DNA of 64,000 nt from Paracoccus gahaiensis. Its GTDB lineage: Bacteria; Pseudomonadota; Alphaproteobacteria; Rhodobacterales; Rhodobacteraceae. Made by a program: the position numbers and the translations under genes. Positions 51,439 to 60,628 of this stretch are shown in pieces; the stretch's first letter is position 1; every line of letters begins with the position of its first letter. Below the pieces are notes generated by a model that was given only the letters and a program-made list of their open reading frames with translations, ran no database searches and had not been told where the DNA came from. The DNA lies in the NCBI RefSeq assembly GCF_005048225.1, contig NZ_SUNI01000007.1:87252-151251 (forward strand), in the 5' to 3' direction.

Positions 51439-52712
51439 TGGGAATTGCTCTGATCACCCTGTTCCTGGTGCTGTTCGTCTTCGGCTTTCCGGTTGTCTAC
51501 GCGATCCTGACCCCAGCCATCGGCTATGTCCTGATCGAGGGGCTGCCGCTTGGCCTGCTGACGCAGCGCATCACCTATGCGCTGGACAGCTTTCCCTTGG
51601 TGGCCGTGCCGATCTTCATCTTCGTGGGCAATCTGATGAACCTGGCCGGCGTCACCGATCGCATCTTCCGCTTTGCCGACACGCTGGTCGGTCGGCTGCC
51701 GGGCGGGCTGGCGCAGGTCAACATCTTCTCCAGCCTGATCTTCTCGGGAATGTCCGGCGCGGCGCTGGCCGATGTCGGCGGCCTGGGCCGGATCGAGATC
51801 GAGGCGATGCGCAAGCGCGGCTTCTCGGCCCCCTTTGCCGGGGCCGTCACGGCGGCCTCGGCCGTGGTGGGGCCGATCTTTCCGCCCAGCATCCCGCTGA
51901 TCGTCTATGGCTCGGTCACCAGCGTCTCGATCGTGCAGTTGCTTCTGGCGGGGATCGTGCCCGCGCTGATCTGCATCGTGCTGCTGATGATCACCGCCGC
52001 GGTCCTGGCCATCGTCCACAAGATGCCGCGCGCCGACCGGGCCCCGACCCTGCGCGAGATCGGGTCCGACCTTCTGCCGGCGCTGCCGGCGCTGTTCGCG
52101 CCCGTGCTGATGATCGCGGGCATGCTTCTGGGCCTGTTCACCCCGACCGAGGCCGCCGCCGTCACCGTGGCCTATGTCCTGCTGATCAGCAGCCTGTTCT
52201 ATCGCGAACTCACGTTTGCGCATCTGTGGAACGCCATGCTGATGACGGTCCGCAGCACCAGCGCGATCCTGATCATCGTCGCCGTCGCCTCGCTGTTCGG
52301 CTGGATCCTGGCGGTCGAGCAGATCCCGCAGGACTTCGCCCGCTGGATCCTGCAATTCGCCGACAGCCCCGTCACGCTGCTGATCATCGCCAACCTGATC
52401 TTCTTCATCGCGGGCATGTTCCTGGACAGCACCACGGCCACGCTGCTGGTCGTGCCGGTCATCGCGCCCCCGCTGGTCCTGGCCGGGGTCGATCCCGTGC
52501 ATCTGGGGATCATCGTGATCTTCAACCTGATGCTGGGCCTGCTGACCCCCCCGATGGGCCTGTCGCTGTTCCTGATCTGCGACATCGCCAAGATCACCCT
52601 GCGCCAGCTGCTGAGGGCATTGCTGCCCTTCTATGTGCCGCTGCTGGTGACGCTGGCGATCATCACCTTCTCTGCCGACCTGGTGCTGTGGCTGCCCGGT
52701 CTTCTTCGTTGA
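51438..52712 (+). CDS. TRAP transporter large permease (DctM)
   Basis: A 424-residue membrane protein with about 12 hydrophobic segments. Typical DctM runs: FPLVAVPIFIFVGNLMNLAG, IFSGMSGAALADVGGLGRIEIEAMRKRGF, VGPIFPPSIPLIVYG, and LDSTTATLLVVPVIAPPLVLAGVDPVHLGIIVIFNLMLGLLTPPMG near the end. It is the transport channel of the sodium-driven TRAP system. Confidence 0.92.
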   Translation: MGIALITLFLVLFVFGFPVVYAILTPAIGYVLIEGLPLGLLTQRITYALDSFPLVAVPIFIFVGNLMNLAGVTDRIFRFADTLVGRLPGGLAQVNIFSSLIFSGMSGAALADVGGLGRIEIEAMRKRGFSAPFAGAVTAASAVVGPIFPPSIPLIVYGSVTSVSIVQLLLAGIVPALICIVLLMITAAVLAIVHKMPRADRAPTLREIGSDLLPALPALFAPVLMIAGMLLGLFTPTEAAAVTVAYVLLISSLFYRELTFAHLWNAMLMTVRSTSAILIIVAVASLFGWILAVEQIPQDFARWILQFADSPVTLLIIANLIFFIAGMFLDSTTATLLVVPVIAPPLVLAGVDPVHLGIIVIFNLMLGLLTPPMGLSLFLICDIAKITLRQLLRALLPFYVPLLVTLAIITFSADLVLWLPGLLR

Positions 52713-52732
52713 AACATCTGAAAGGTAAAGAC

Positions 52733-53179
52733 ATGCGCATTGTCATCGGATCCGATCACGCGGGCTTTCCGCTCAAGGCCACGGTCGTGGAGCACATCCG
52801 CAAGCTGGGCCACGAGGTCGAGGATGTCGGCTCGCACGATGACCGACCGGTCGATTTTCCCGACATCGCGCAGCTGGTCACGGGTGCCGTCGCCGAGGGC
52901 CGGGCCGAGCGCGGCCTGCTGGTCTGTGGCACCGGTGTGGGTGCGTCCATTGCCGCCAACAAGGTCAGAGGGATCCGCGCAGCGGTCTGCCATGACATCC
53001 ATTCGGCGCATCAATGCGTCGAGCATGACGACGTCAACGTCATGTGCATCGGCGCGCAGATCGTCGGACCCTGGCTGGCGCTGGATCTGATCGACTCCTA
53101 CCTAACGGCAGAGTTCTCGACCGACGAGGATTTCCGCCGCCGGGTCGAGAAGTTGCACAAGATGGACGCGGACCGCTGA
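52733..53179 (+). CDS. RpiB/LacAB-family sugar-phosphate isomerase (second paralogue)
   Basis: A 148-residue RpiB-fold isomerase starting MRIVIGSDHAGFPLK, with the catalytic VCGTGVGASIAANK and the CHDIHSAHQCVEHDDVNVMC segment. This is closer to textbook RpiB (SDHAGF) than the EryI-like paralogue at 13919 (AGDSAG). Its place 20 bases after dctM suggests a role in catabolism of the TRAP substrate, for example ketose/aldose phosphate interconversion, rather than in the general pentose pathway. Likely substrate unknown. No kinase or dehydrogenase follows. Confidence 0.88.
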   Translation: MRIVIGSDHAGFPLKATVVEHIRKLGHEVEDVGSHDDRPVDFPDIAQLVTGAVAEGRAERGLLVCGTGVGASIAANKVRGIRAAVCHDIHSAHQCVEHDDVNVMCIGAQIVGPWLALDLIDSYLTAEFSTDEDFRRRVEKLHKMDADR

Positions 53180-53183
53180 AGCG

Positions 53184-53226
53184 CCCGGACCCGTCCTTGC
53201 CGAGGACAGGCAGGGACGGGCCCGGG
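53184..53226 (+). terminator. Long hairpin after the TRAP-isomerase operon
   Basis: CCCGG-A-CCCGTCC-x-TGCC pairs with GGCA-x-GGACGGG-C-CCGGG, giving a stem of about 16 bp, five bases after the stop codon. No T run follows, so it may be a Rho-dependent or mRNA-stabilising structure. Confidence 0.45.
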
Positions 53227-53323
53227 TGCTACGTGGTTGCATGTCACAGGAGCTGGGCTCCGGCCCAGTCAGCTTGTGCCCTGATGGGAAAATCGCCTCA
53301 AGCCCTGCCACCAATCTTTGGGG

Positions 53324-53530
53324 CTATTGGAGAGGCGCGAAGGACTGGTTCTTCTCGAGCATGCGCACCATGGAGTGGTGCGCGGCTTCGGGATCACGGG
53401 CTGCAATTTCGTGGGCGACAGCGATCTGGCCCTTGCGACTGACCTTTTCATTGCCGGAACTGGCGGTGCTGGCCTTGTAGGACAGGATGGAGCGACTGGT
53501 TGCAGACGATGGTATTTGCCACCTGCTCAT
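53324..53530 (-). pseudogene. C-terminal remnant of a GntR-FCD regulator
   Basis: The frame ends with RKGQIAVAHEIAARDPEAAHHSMVRMLEKNQSF, which matches the last FCD helices (H/A-x-x-I-A-A-R-D-P-E-A-A-x-x-x-M-x-x-x-L-E). The residues before it do not continue the domain and there is no DNA-binding region. It is not a copy of the intact regulator at 49171, whose tail reads SIVARDPDQADRRLRDHF. Confidence 0.55.
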
Positions 53531-54024
53531 GACCGCAGCGTCGTCGGGTTGCTTGTTTCTCGCACCTTCAGGACAGGCATCGATGCAGCCGCCTGCCTCA
53601 GCCGATCACGATCTAATCCATCTCGCACTGGCACCTGCGCGATGCCACTCAGGTGAACTGTCCCGCAACTCGACAAGAGACCGGGATGCCTCTCCTTCGG
53701 ACACCATCGAAAAGTGGCGTTCGGGCCGGCTTCGAAAGAGGCGAGATAGCTGCCGGGAGTACCGCCCGGTACGATGATATCCTCTGGACCGGGGGCTCGA
53801 TTGGCGCGCCAGGCCAGCAAGGTCATTCGAACCGGCCTGCCCCGACCATGAAGATCGACACTTGCTTTGGCACAAGACCAACAAAGGTTGGCCCTTGCCC
53901 TCGTTTCTGCCAGACATTTAGGTATAGCATCTTGGGGCAGGAGCTGCGCTCGATACGACACTGGGAAAGCAGATCCAGCCCAATTAGGCGGAGACAAAAT
54001 TCTAGGGCGAGAGGTACTTTGGGA

Positions 54025-57000
54025 ATGACGGGTGAGGCAGAAAGGGCCAGACGTCCTCGTCTGATCGTCGGGATCGGTGCGTCCGCTGGCGGTCTTGAAG
54101 CTTTCACCGCATTCTTCGCCCATCTGCCGCCGGATAGCGGCATGGCGTTCGTGCTGGTTCAGCATCTTTCTCCCGACCATAAGAGCAGTCTGACGGAAAT
54201 CCTGGACCGGACATCGCCCATCCCTGTGGTCGAGGCGCGCAACGGGATACGGGTCGAGCCGAACCACGTTTATGTCATTCCGCCGAATGCCACCATGACG
54301 ATCAAGCATGGTCGGCTTGTTGTCGACACACCTGCGCCCGCGCGGTCCCACCGTCGTCCCATCGACGTCTTCTTCACCTCCCTGGCCCGGGATCAGGGCG
54401 ACAATGCCGTCTCGATCGTCCTGTCGGGCGTGGGAAGCGACGGGTCCGCGGGACTGGCCGCCGTCAAGGAAAGCGGCGGGCTGACGATCGCGCAGGCCGA
54501 ACTGGACCATCATGCCATGTCCGGCATGCCACAAAGCGCGGCGGCGACGGGCCATGTCGACTATATCATGCAGGTCGAGGACATGCCGGCCAGCCTGATC
54601 GACTATCGCGATCACCTGGCACTGATGAGTGATCACAAGGACGACGAGGGCACGTTGATCGGCGCCGAAAAGGAGTTGGCCACCGTCCTTGCCGTCCTTC
54701 GCGCTAAGACCGGACACGATTTTGCCAAGTACAAGACCAAGACGGTCACACGCCGCATCCAGCGACGCATGCAGGTCCTGCAGGCCGACACGATTTCGGC
54801 CTATATCACGCTTCTCAGGGAAGACCCGGCCGAGCCAGACCTGCTGTTCCGGGACATGCTCATCGGCGTGACCGAGTTCTTTCGTGACGCTGACGCCTTT
54901 CGCGGACTGTCGGTGGCGATCAACGCCATTCTCGAGCGCGGCGAGGGGAACCGGTCCTTGCGGGTCTGGGTCCCGGCCTGTTCGACGGGCGAAGAGGTCT
55001 ACAGCCTCGCGATCATCATTCGCGAACTGATCGACGCCCGCAACGCCTTCCTGGATGTCCAGATCTTCGCCACCGACATCGATGACCGGGCCATCGAGTT
55101 TGCCAGGGTCGGGCGCTACCAACGCACGCTCGGCATCTCGCCGGAGCGGCTCGAGCAGTGGTTCTTCGAAGAGGGCGGCGGATATTATCCAAATCGGAAG
55201 ATCCGGGAAATGTGCGTCTTTTCGGTCCATAATGTGGCGAAGGATCCGCCGTTTTCCAAGCTGGACCTGATTTCATGCCGCAACCTGATGATCTATCTGG
55301 ACAGCGACCTGCAGGATCGGGTGCTGCGGACGTTCCACTATGCCCTCAAGCCCGATGGCCTTCTTTTCCTCGGGCAATCGGAGGGCGTGAGCGGGCATGC
55401 CCGGCTTTTCTCGGTCCATGACAAGGCGGCGCATATCTTCCAGCGGCAAGATGGGGATACGGCCTTCCCGGCCATGCCGATGCCGCCCCAGGTCCCGGTC
55501 CAGAACCGCTCTGTCGGCGAACCGGGCCGGGGAACCGGGGACCGGGTCGATCGCGCGGTTCGCGCGGTTCTGGCAAAGCACTCGCCCGCGTTCATCGTCG
55601 TCGACCGTCAGACCAGCATCCTGCGCTATTCCGGTGGGGAGGTGGCCCGGTATCTGGAACCCTCCGCAGGTCCGGCAAGCCTGAGCCTTCTGTCCAATCT
55701 GCGAAAGGACTTGCGGACCACCGTTCGCACGGCCTTGCAATCCGTCATGAAGACCGGGGAAGGCGTGGCGACCGATGCCTCCGTCCTGATCGAGGGCCAG
55801 TACCAGGTGCTGAGCGTCATCGTCGAGCCGGTCCCGAACACCGGCGGTGACGGGGTTTATGCCATCGCGTTCCAGGAGGTCCGGGCGGCGGCGGACCCAT
55901 CGCAGACCGTGCCGGAGGGAAGCCAGCAAGGCCCGCAGGCTCTTCTCGCCGAGCAGGAGCTTCGCACCGTCCGGGAGCAATTGCAGGCGACGATCAGCGA
56001 TCTGGAAATCGCGAACGAGGAAATGAGATCCTCGGCCGAGGAATACCAATCGGTCAACGAGGAGCTGCAATCGACCAACGAGGAGCTGCAGACCTCGAAG
56101 GAGGAAATGCAGTCGATCAACGAGGAGCTTCAGACGGTCAACGCCGAGATGATGATCAAGAACGACCTTCTCTCCAACCTGAACAGCGATCTGCAGAACC
56201 TGCTGGACAGCACGCAGATCGCGACGATCTTTCTGGACGAGAACCTGCGGATCAAGAACTTCACGCCGGGGATGGCCGACATCTTCAGCCTGCTGGACAG
56301 CGACCGGGGTCGCCCGTTGACGGACATTGTCAGCCTGCTTGCCTATGATGACCTGCGACGCGACGTGGCCAAGGTGTTGCGCGACCTGACGGTCATCGAG
56401 CGCGAGCTTGAACTTCAGGATCGCGGCGCCTCTTTCGTGATGCGCATCCGGCCCTATCGAAGCATTGCCCGGGTGATCGATGGCGTCGTGATGACCTTTG
56501 TCGACGTCACCGAACGCAGAAAGGCCGAGCGGGCCCAAATCGACAGCGAGCGCCGCTTTGCCGCGATCGTCGGCCAAGCGGCCGTGGGCGTGGTCGAAAC
56601 CGACCTTTCCGGCAAGTTCCTTCTGACAAATGTCGCGTTCGAGACGATGACCGGGCGGTCCACGGAAGACCTGCAAAAGCTGCACCGGCTGGAACTCATC
56701 GACCCTGATGACGCACAGGATCTCAGCAAGCTGTTCGACCAGGCGATCCGTGACCGGCAACCCTTCGAGGCCGAGTATCGGCTCCGGCGGGCCGACGGAA
56801 CCACCACCTGGGTGCATGACAGCGTGTCCGTCCTCACGGATGGCAACGATCGCCCAAGCAGCATCATCTCGGTCACTCTTGAAATCGAAGAGCGCAAGCG
56901 CGCCGAACGCCGGACCACGTTGCTTCTGGGGGAACTCGATCACCGCGTGAAGAACATTCTGGCGATCGTCTCGTCGATCATTGCGCAGACCCTCAAGGCA

Positions 57001-57546
57001 AATCCGTCACCTGACCTGTTCGCCGACATAATCGCAGGCCGCATCTCGGCGATCACGCGGGCTCACAACCTGCTGACCCATCGTGAGGGCGGCGATACCG
57101 GGACCCTGCGCGACCTGATCAACATCGAACTCAAGCCCTATGAAAACCGCGATCTTCGAATCGACGGCCCGAATATCGTGCTGACCCCCAAGGCGGGCTT
57201 GTCGATTGCCATGGCCATTCACGAACTGGCCAGCAACGCGGTCAAATACGGGTCGCTGTCCGACCCCAAGGGTGCACTGACCGTTTTCTGGATGATCACG
57301 GATCCACCTGATCGTCGGTTGCGGTTGAGCTGGCTTGAAACGGGCGGACCCAGCCTTGCAGGTCCGCCCCAGAAACGGGGCTTCGGCACGACCCTGATAG
57401 AGCGTTCGCTCGGCTACGAGTTCGATGCGAAGGTTGAGCGCAAGTTCCCGGAAAGTGGCCTGGTGTGCCTGATCGACATTGCCCTGACACCAAGCGTCGG
57501 CGAAGTCCGGTCAATGAAAGAAGGGAAAAGCAGTGATGGTCGATGA
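54025..57546 (+). CDS. CheB-CheR-PAS-PAS-HWE histidine kinase fusion
   Basis: An 1173-residue multidomain sensor. Order: CheB methylesterase (about 10-190; Ser in IGASAGG, His in VQHLSPDH, Asp in GVGSDGSAG, all kept), CheR methyltransferase (about 205-475; ACSTGEEVYSLA, FATDIDDRAIEFA, FSKLDLISCRNLMIY), a PAS-like linker, a long coiled coil (about 635-720, runs of N-E-E-L-Q-S/T), two PAS domains (about 725-830 and 845-955) and an HWE kinase (His973 in ELDHRVKNIL, HELASNAVKYGSLS, W-L-E in SWLETGGP). It is cytoplasmic. ATG 54025 follows GAGAGG. It overlaps its response-regulator gene by 11 bases. Confidence 0.9.
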   Translation: MTGEAERARRPRLIVGIGASAGGLEAFTAFFAHLPPDSGMAFVLVQHLSPDHKSSLTEILDRTSPIPVVEARNGIRVEPNHVYVIPPNATMTIKHGRLVVDTPAPARSHRRPIDVFFTSLARDQGDNAVSIVLSGVGSDGSAGLAAVKESGGLTIAQAELDHHAMSGMPQSAAATGHVDYIMQVEDMPASLIDYRDHLALMSDHKDDEGTLIGAEKELATVLAVLRAKTGHDFAKYKTKTVTRRIQRRMQVLQADTISAYITLLREDPAEPDLLFRDMLIGVTEFFRDADAFRGLSVAINAILERGEGNRSLRVWVPACSTGEEVYSLAIIIRELIDARNAFLDVQIFATDIDDRAIEFARVGRYQRTLGISPERLEQWFFEEGGGYYPNRKIREMCVFSVHNVAKDPPFSKLDLISCRNLMIYLDSDLQDRVLRTFHYALKPDGLLFLGQSEGVSGHARLFSVHDKAAHIFQRQDGDTAFPAMPMPPQVPVQNRSVGEPGRGTGDRVDRAVRAVLAKHSPAFIVVDRQTSILRYSGGEVARYLEPSAGPASLSLLSNLRKDLRTTVRTALQSVMKTGEGVATDASVLIEGQYQVLSVIVEPVPNTGGDGVYAIAFQEVRAAADPSQTVPEGSQQGPQALLAEQELRTVREQLQATISDLEIANEEMRSSAEEYQSVNEELQSTNEELQTSKEEMQSINEELQTVNAEMMIKNDLLSNLNSDLQNLLDSTQIATIFLDENLRIKNFTPGMADIFSLLDSDRGRPLTDIVSLLAYDDLRRDVAKVLRDLTVIERELELQDRGASFVMRIRPYRSIARVIDGVVMTFVDVTERRKAERAQIDSERRFAAIVGQAAVGVVETDLSGKFLLTNVAFETMTGRSTEDLQKLHRLELIDPDDAQDLSKLFDQAIRDRQPFEAEYRLRRADGTTTWVHDSVSVLTDGNDRPSSIISVTLEIEERKRAERRTTLLLGELDHRVKNILAIVSSIIAQTLKANPSPDLFADIIAGRISAITRAHNLLTHREGGDTGTLRDLINIELKPYENRDLRIDGPNIVLTPKAGLSIAMAIHELASNAVKYGSLSDPKGALTVFWMITDPPDRRLRLSWLETGGPSLAGPPQKRGFGTTLIERSLGYEFDAKVERKFPESGLVCLIDIALTPSVGEVRSMKEGKSSDGR

Positions 57547-57916
57547 AGTTGAGATGAAGGGCCGTCACGTTCTGGTCGTGGAAGATGAGCTGCTTATCCT
57601 TCTGGAGATCGAGGACACGCTTTCGAACCTCGGCGCAGAGGTGGTCGGGCCTGCATCGCATGTGGATGCAGCCCTGCATCTGGCCACTGAGGCATCCCTG
57701 GATGCGGCGATCCTCGACGTCAACATCAAGGGCGGCAATACCTTTGCCGTCGCGGATGTTCTTGCCGAGCGCGGAATACCCTTCGTCTTCTGCACCGGTT
57801 ACAGCGCATGGGTGATCGAAGAACGCCACCGCGATCGGCCCCGCCTTACCAAACCATACACCGCGAAAGAACTTGAGAGGCAAGTTCTGCACCTTTTGCC
57901 CGGTCTGTCGCGTTGA
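57536..57916 (+). CDS. Single-domain response regulator
   Basis: A 126-residue receiver domain: VLVVEDELLILLEIEDTL with the acidic pair, phospho-acceptor Asp in AAILDVNIKGG (about residue 62), Thr/Ser in FVFCTGYS and Lys in RLTKPYTAKEL. No output domain. AAGGGAAAA precedes ATG 57536; the overlap with the HWE-kinase gene marks it as the cognate partner. Single-domain receivers of this kind often pass phosphate onward or sequester it. Confidence 0.9.
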   Translation: MVDEVEMKGRHVLVVEDELLILLEIEDTLSNLGAEVVGPASHVDAALHLATEASLDAAILDVNIKGGNTFAVADVLAERGIPFVFCTGYSAWVIEERHRDRPRLTKPYTAKELERQVLHLLPGLSR

Positions 57917-57960
57917 CCCCGATAAACCCACCTATGGGGAATTGAACCGGAGGTCATTGG

Positions 57961-58935
57961 ATGCCAGGTCGCGACATCATCGTCATCGGGGGCTCGGCAG
58001 GCTCGGTCGAGGTGATCCGGCAGATCTGCCGCATGTTACCGGCGGATCTGCAGGCGCCTGTCCTGGTGGCAGTCCATGTCGGGGCCGGCCACCAAAATCT
58101 GCTCGCAAGCATCCTGGACAGTGGCGGCCCGCACCCGGCCAGCACCGCGGTCGATGGCGAGCCCCTTCGAGAGGGTCGCATCTATGTGGCGCCGGCAGAC
58201 CATCATCTTGTCGTTGACGGGCATGTCGTGCGATTGGGCCGCGGACCTCGCGAAAACATGGCGCGACCGGCGATCGACCCGCTGTTCCGGTCGGCGGGGC
58301 TGAGCTTCGGACCCCGGGCCATCGGCGTGCTGCTGTCCGGCATGCTGAATGACGGAGCGTCCGGCCTGGCGGATCTCAAGCGGTGCGGCGGCGTGACGGT
58401 CGTGCAAAGCCCGCTCGATGCGGTCGAAAGCGAGATGCCACGGACTGCACTGCTTGCCAGCGACATCGATCACCGCGCCGCCGCCGGCGACCTGGCCGTT
58501 CTCTTGAGCCACCTCGTCCACGAACAGCCAGGCCCGGCGCCCGACCCTCCCGAGAGCATCGCTCTCGAGGTGGCCATTGCCATGGGACGCCCCTCCGACA
58601 GCCAGATCATCGCCCGGATCGCCGATCCGGTCACCCTGAACTGCCCCGGATGCGGTGGGACATTGTCGCAGGTCAAGCGCTCGCCGCTGCGGTTCCGGTG
58701 TCAGGTCGGGCATGGCTACACGGCCGAGGCCCTGGCGCATGAGCAGGAAGGCTCCATCGGAGAGGCGATCCGCATCGCCCTGCGGGTCGTCGGGGAGAGG
58801 GCTGACCTGATGGAGAAGATGGCGCTGGACGCAGTGCAAGCCGGAAGAACCGCCGCCGCAGCCACGTTCGAGACCCGCGCCCATGAGTATCGGCGCTCTG
58901 CCGACGTGCTGACAGATGCGGCGCTTAAGGGATAA
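57961..58935 (+). CDS. Stand-alone CheB methylesterase with cysteine-rich C-terminal region
   Basis: A 324-residue protein with a CheB domain (about 1-185; Ser in IGGSAGSVEV, His in VAVHVGAGH, Asp in SGMLNDGASGL) but no receiver domain. The C-terminal third has a zinc-ribbon-like C-P-G-C-G-G...F-R-C-Q-V-G-H (about 228-250) and a helical tail. GGAGG precedes the ATG. It is 44 bases after the response regulator and no chemoreceptor is in the window, so it probably belongs with the fusion kinase in a non-chemotaxis pathway. Confidence 0.87.
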   Translation: MPGRDIIVIGGSAGSVEVIRQICRMLPADLQAPVLVAVHVGAGHQNLLASILDSGGPHPASTAVDGEPLREGRIYVAPADHHLVVDGHVVRLGRGPRENMARPAIDPLFRSAGLSFGPRAIGVLLSGMLNDGASGLADLKRCGGVTVVQSPLDAVESEMPRTALLASDIDHRAAAGDLAVLLSHLVHEQPGPAPDPPESIALEVAIAMGRPSDSQIIARIADPVTLNCPGCGGTLSQVKRSPLRFRCQVGHGYTAEALAHEQEGSIGEAIRIALRVVGERADLMEKMALDAVQAGRTAAAATFETRAHEYRRSADVLTDAALKG

Positions 58936-59133
58936 CAGGAGGACAGTTTGGAGGCTCAATTTTTGCGGGCAGAACATGGTCGGCCCGTCGCTCCTCATTT
59001 TACATGACGACAGTAGCCACCAGAGCCACCGCAAAGGCTCTCCCCTTGACGTCGCCAGACCAGCAATGCCGTTTCCTGGCGGGCGCAGCGTCGCGACCGT
59101 GAGCCGCAGCTCGATCAGCTTTGGGGTCACCGA
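58936..59133. other. Intergenic stretch between CheB and the inverted repeats
   Basis: No convincing gene. The first 30 bases after the CheB stop include a run AACAGGAGGACAGTTTGGAG that looks like a ribosome site, but the frames after it close quickly. Probably decayed DNA at the edge of the accessory island. Confidence 0.4.
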
Positions 59134-59280
59134 CGGCTGAGCCCCATCTTGCTTGGCAGACGCGCTGCTGCGACGTCTTTTCCATCGATTAGCGGGAATG
59201 CGTTTCGCAATGGGTGTCAAGACTTCGTGTCTCAAGTCTGTGGGCGTCGAGATCCATGCGTCGGGCCATCGCGGGTGGCC
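59134..59280 (+). repeat. 147-bp inverted repeat, left copy
   Basis: Starting CGGCTGAGCCCCATCTTGCT and ending ATCGCGGGTGGCC, this segment matches the reverse complement of 60279-60426 at roughly 80 percent over its whole length; TGCGTTTCGCAAT and GTCGAGATCCATGCGTCGG are identical runs. Similarity stops abruptly at both ends. Confidence 0.7.
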
Positions 59281-59290
59281 ACGGGCGGCG

Positions 59291-59533
59291 CGTGGGCTAT
59301 TCCTGTCTTCGTCCTTGCCGGGGGCGCAGCCTTCGTGGTCCGGCTGCGCGGCTTCGGCTAGTGGGCAGGGCTGACCCTTGCGCTTGACCTTGCAGGTTGC
59401 GCTGGCCGCCGGGGCGAACCCCCTGCCTCTGTCCTTCCACCCGCTCAACGCCGCCCTGCTGCTGACCGCCAGCCTGACCCTGCGGACCAAGATCGAGCGT
59501 CGCCGCGCCTTACACCATCCGGACAGAGCCTGA
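59291..59533 (+). pseudogene. Frameshifted remnant of a small membrane protein
   Basis: One frame gives WAIPVFVLAGGAAFVVRLRGFG, then a stop, then WAGLTLAL; a second frame continues TLQVALAAGANPLPLSF and LNAALLLTASLTLRTKIERRR to a stop at 59533. Together they read like one hydrophobic protein broken by a stop and a frameshift. No family is recognised. Confidence 0.35.
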
Positions 59534-59791
59534 TCCCGGGCCCGGTCGACGGGGCACCGAACCGGAGGGTGTGCCCTGCGGCGGGGTGTCGTCACGACAG
59601 GCCGACCGGTCGGCGCGAGGGCGCGGCCGACCCAGCCCTGTAGGACCGAAAGGCCATTTTGGCGGCAGAACCCGAGGCTTCTCGTCCAAAGCCGCGCGAT
59701 GTCGCAACTTGCAGTCGTGCTTTGCGTTCAAAGGCGGGTCCAGAGCCTCGTCCCCGAGGCGCATCCCGCGTTTTGCCCAGCAAGGTGACTG

Positions 59792-60082
59792 ATGATCAAT
59801 CCGTTTCGATTTCGACCGGAGACCCCGGACAGGGCTGCCGAGCCGGACGCACAAGAGCTTGATGGCGGCACCGGAGATTGGGAAGACAACTGGCTGTCCA
59901 ACCTCATGGCCTGGGGCAGCCGGGTCTTTCTGCCGTCCTGGTGCGATACCCCCGAGCACTGGACGTCCCGCCTCATGCAGTATTTTCACACCTCCTGCCC
60001 GTGCTGCCTGTTCTTCAGAGGCATCGTGGTCGGGCTGCTGCTCGGACTGGGGATTGGAATGGCATTCGGCCTTCTCTTCTGA
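59792..60082 (+). CDS. Hypothetical small membrane protein (96 aa)
   Basis: A 96-residue protein from ATG 59792, preceded by AAGGTGA. The N-terminal 65 residues are polar with Trp and Pro (WEDNWLSNLMAWGSRVFLPSW), then a Cys-rich junction (TSCPCC) and one C-terminal transmembrane helix (IVVGLLLGLGIGMAFGLLF, glycine-rich). No known family. It is the only intact gene inside the 1.0-kb stretch bounded by the 147-bp inverted repeats. Confidence 0.6.
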   Translation: MINPFRFRPETPDRAAEPDAQELDGGTGDWEDNWLSNLMAWGSRVFLPSWCDTPEHWTSRLMQYFHTSCPCCLFFRGIVVGLLLGLGIGMAFGLLF

Positions 60083-60198
60083 CACGGCGCGCGCTGCGAC
60101 TTCCCCCGAACGATGATCGTGGAAAGATCCTTGAATCGCCCCGGGCCTGTCGGAGACCGTCACCTTAAGCAAGGATGACGGGCAAAACGAAAAGCAAA

Positions 60199-60270
60199 AT
60201 GGCAAATCGCCACTCGCCAGAGGTCCGCGCGCGTGCGGTTCGGATGGTCTTCGAGCATCGCCGGCCTTCA
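60199..60270 (+). pseudogene. N-terminal fragment of an IS3-family transposase OrfA
   Basis: ATG 60199 opens MANRHSPEVRARAVRMVFEH, the standard start of an IS3 OrfA helix-turn-helix protein. After residue 23 similarity is lost, a few bases before the right-hand 147-bp repeat begins, so the gene was cut there. Confidence 0.7.
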
Positions 60271-60278
60271 CCTCAGTC

Positions 60279-60426
60279 GGCCACCGGCGATGCCCCGACG
60301 CATGGATCTCGACACCTACAGACGTGAGAAACGAAGTCTTGGCACATATTGCGAAACGCACTCCTCATCAGCCGATGAAAAGGACTTCGCAGCAGGGCGT
60401 CAGCCAAGCAAGGTGGAGTTCAGCCG
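60279..60426 (-). repeat. 147-bp inverted repeat, right copy
   Basis: Reverse-complement counterpart of 59134-59280. Its left edge lies about 10 bases after the end of the IS3 OrfA fragment. About 200 bases without a gene separate it from the KAP NTPase stop codon. Confidence 0.7.
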
Positions 60427-60628
60427 CCAGTCGATCCTCACCGCGTTTCAATTGGACCATCCGCGTGAAAACGACCTGTCACGGTCGAGGTGGCATTGAT
60501 GTCGCCATGTTCCTGATGGCTTTACCCACATCCCGCAATCGGCCAGCGCGGACATCGGCCTCCTCGTGTTGCGCTGCACGGCAGCATGACATCGGATGTC
60601 GACCGATCATCTCAATGTCACCGACGCT

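Larger units (their letters stand above)
53180..54024. other. 845-bp decayed region between the TRAP operon and the CheB/CheR kinase
   Basis: Reading frames here are short and broken. The only recognisable piece is the tail of a GntR-FCD regulator at 53324-53530 (minus). Beyond it, minus-strand frames to about 53860 give coding-like but unidentifiable peptides in two frames. The last 150 bases are AT-richer and probably hold the promoter of the kinase gene. Confidence 0.5.
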
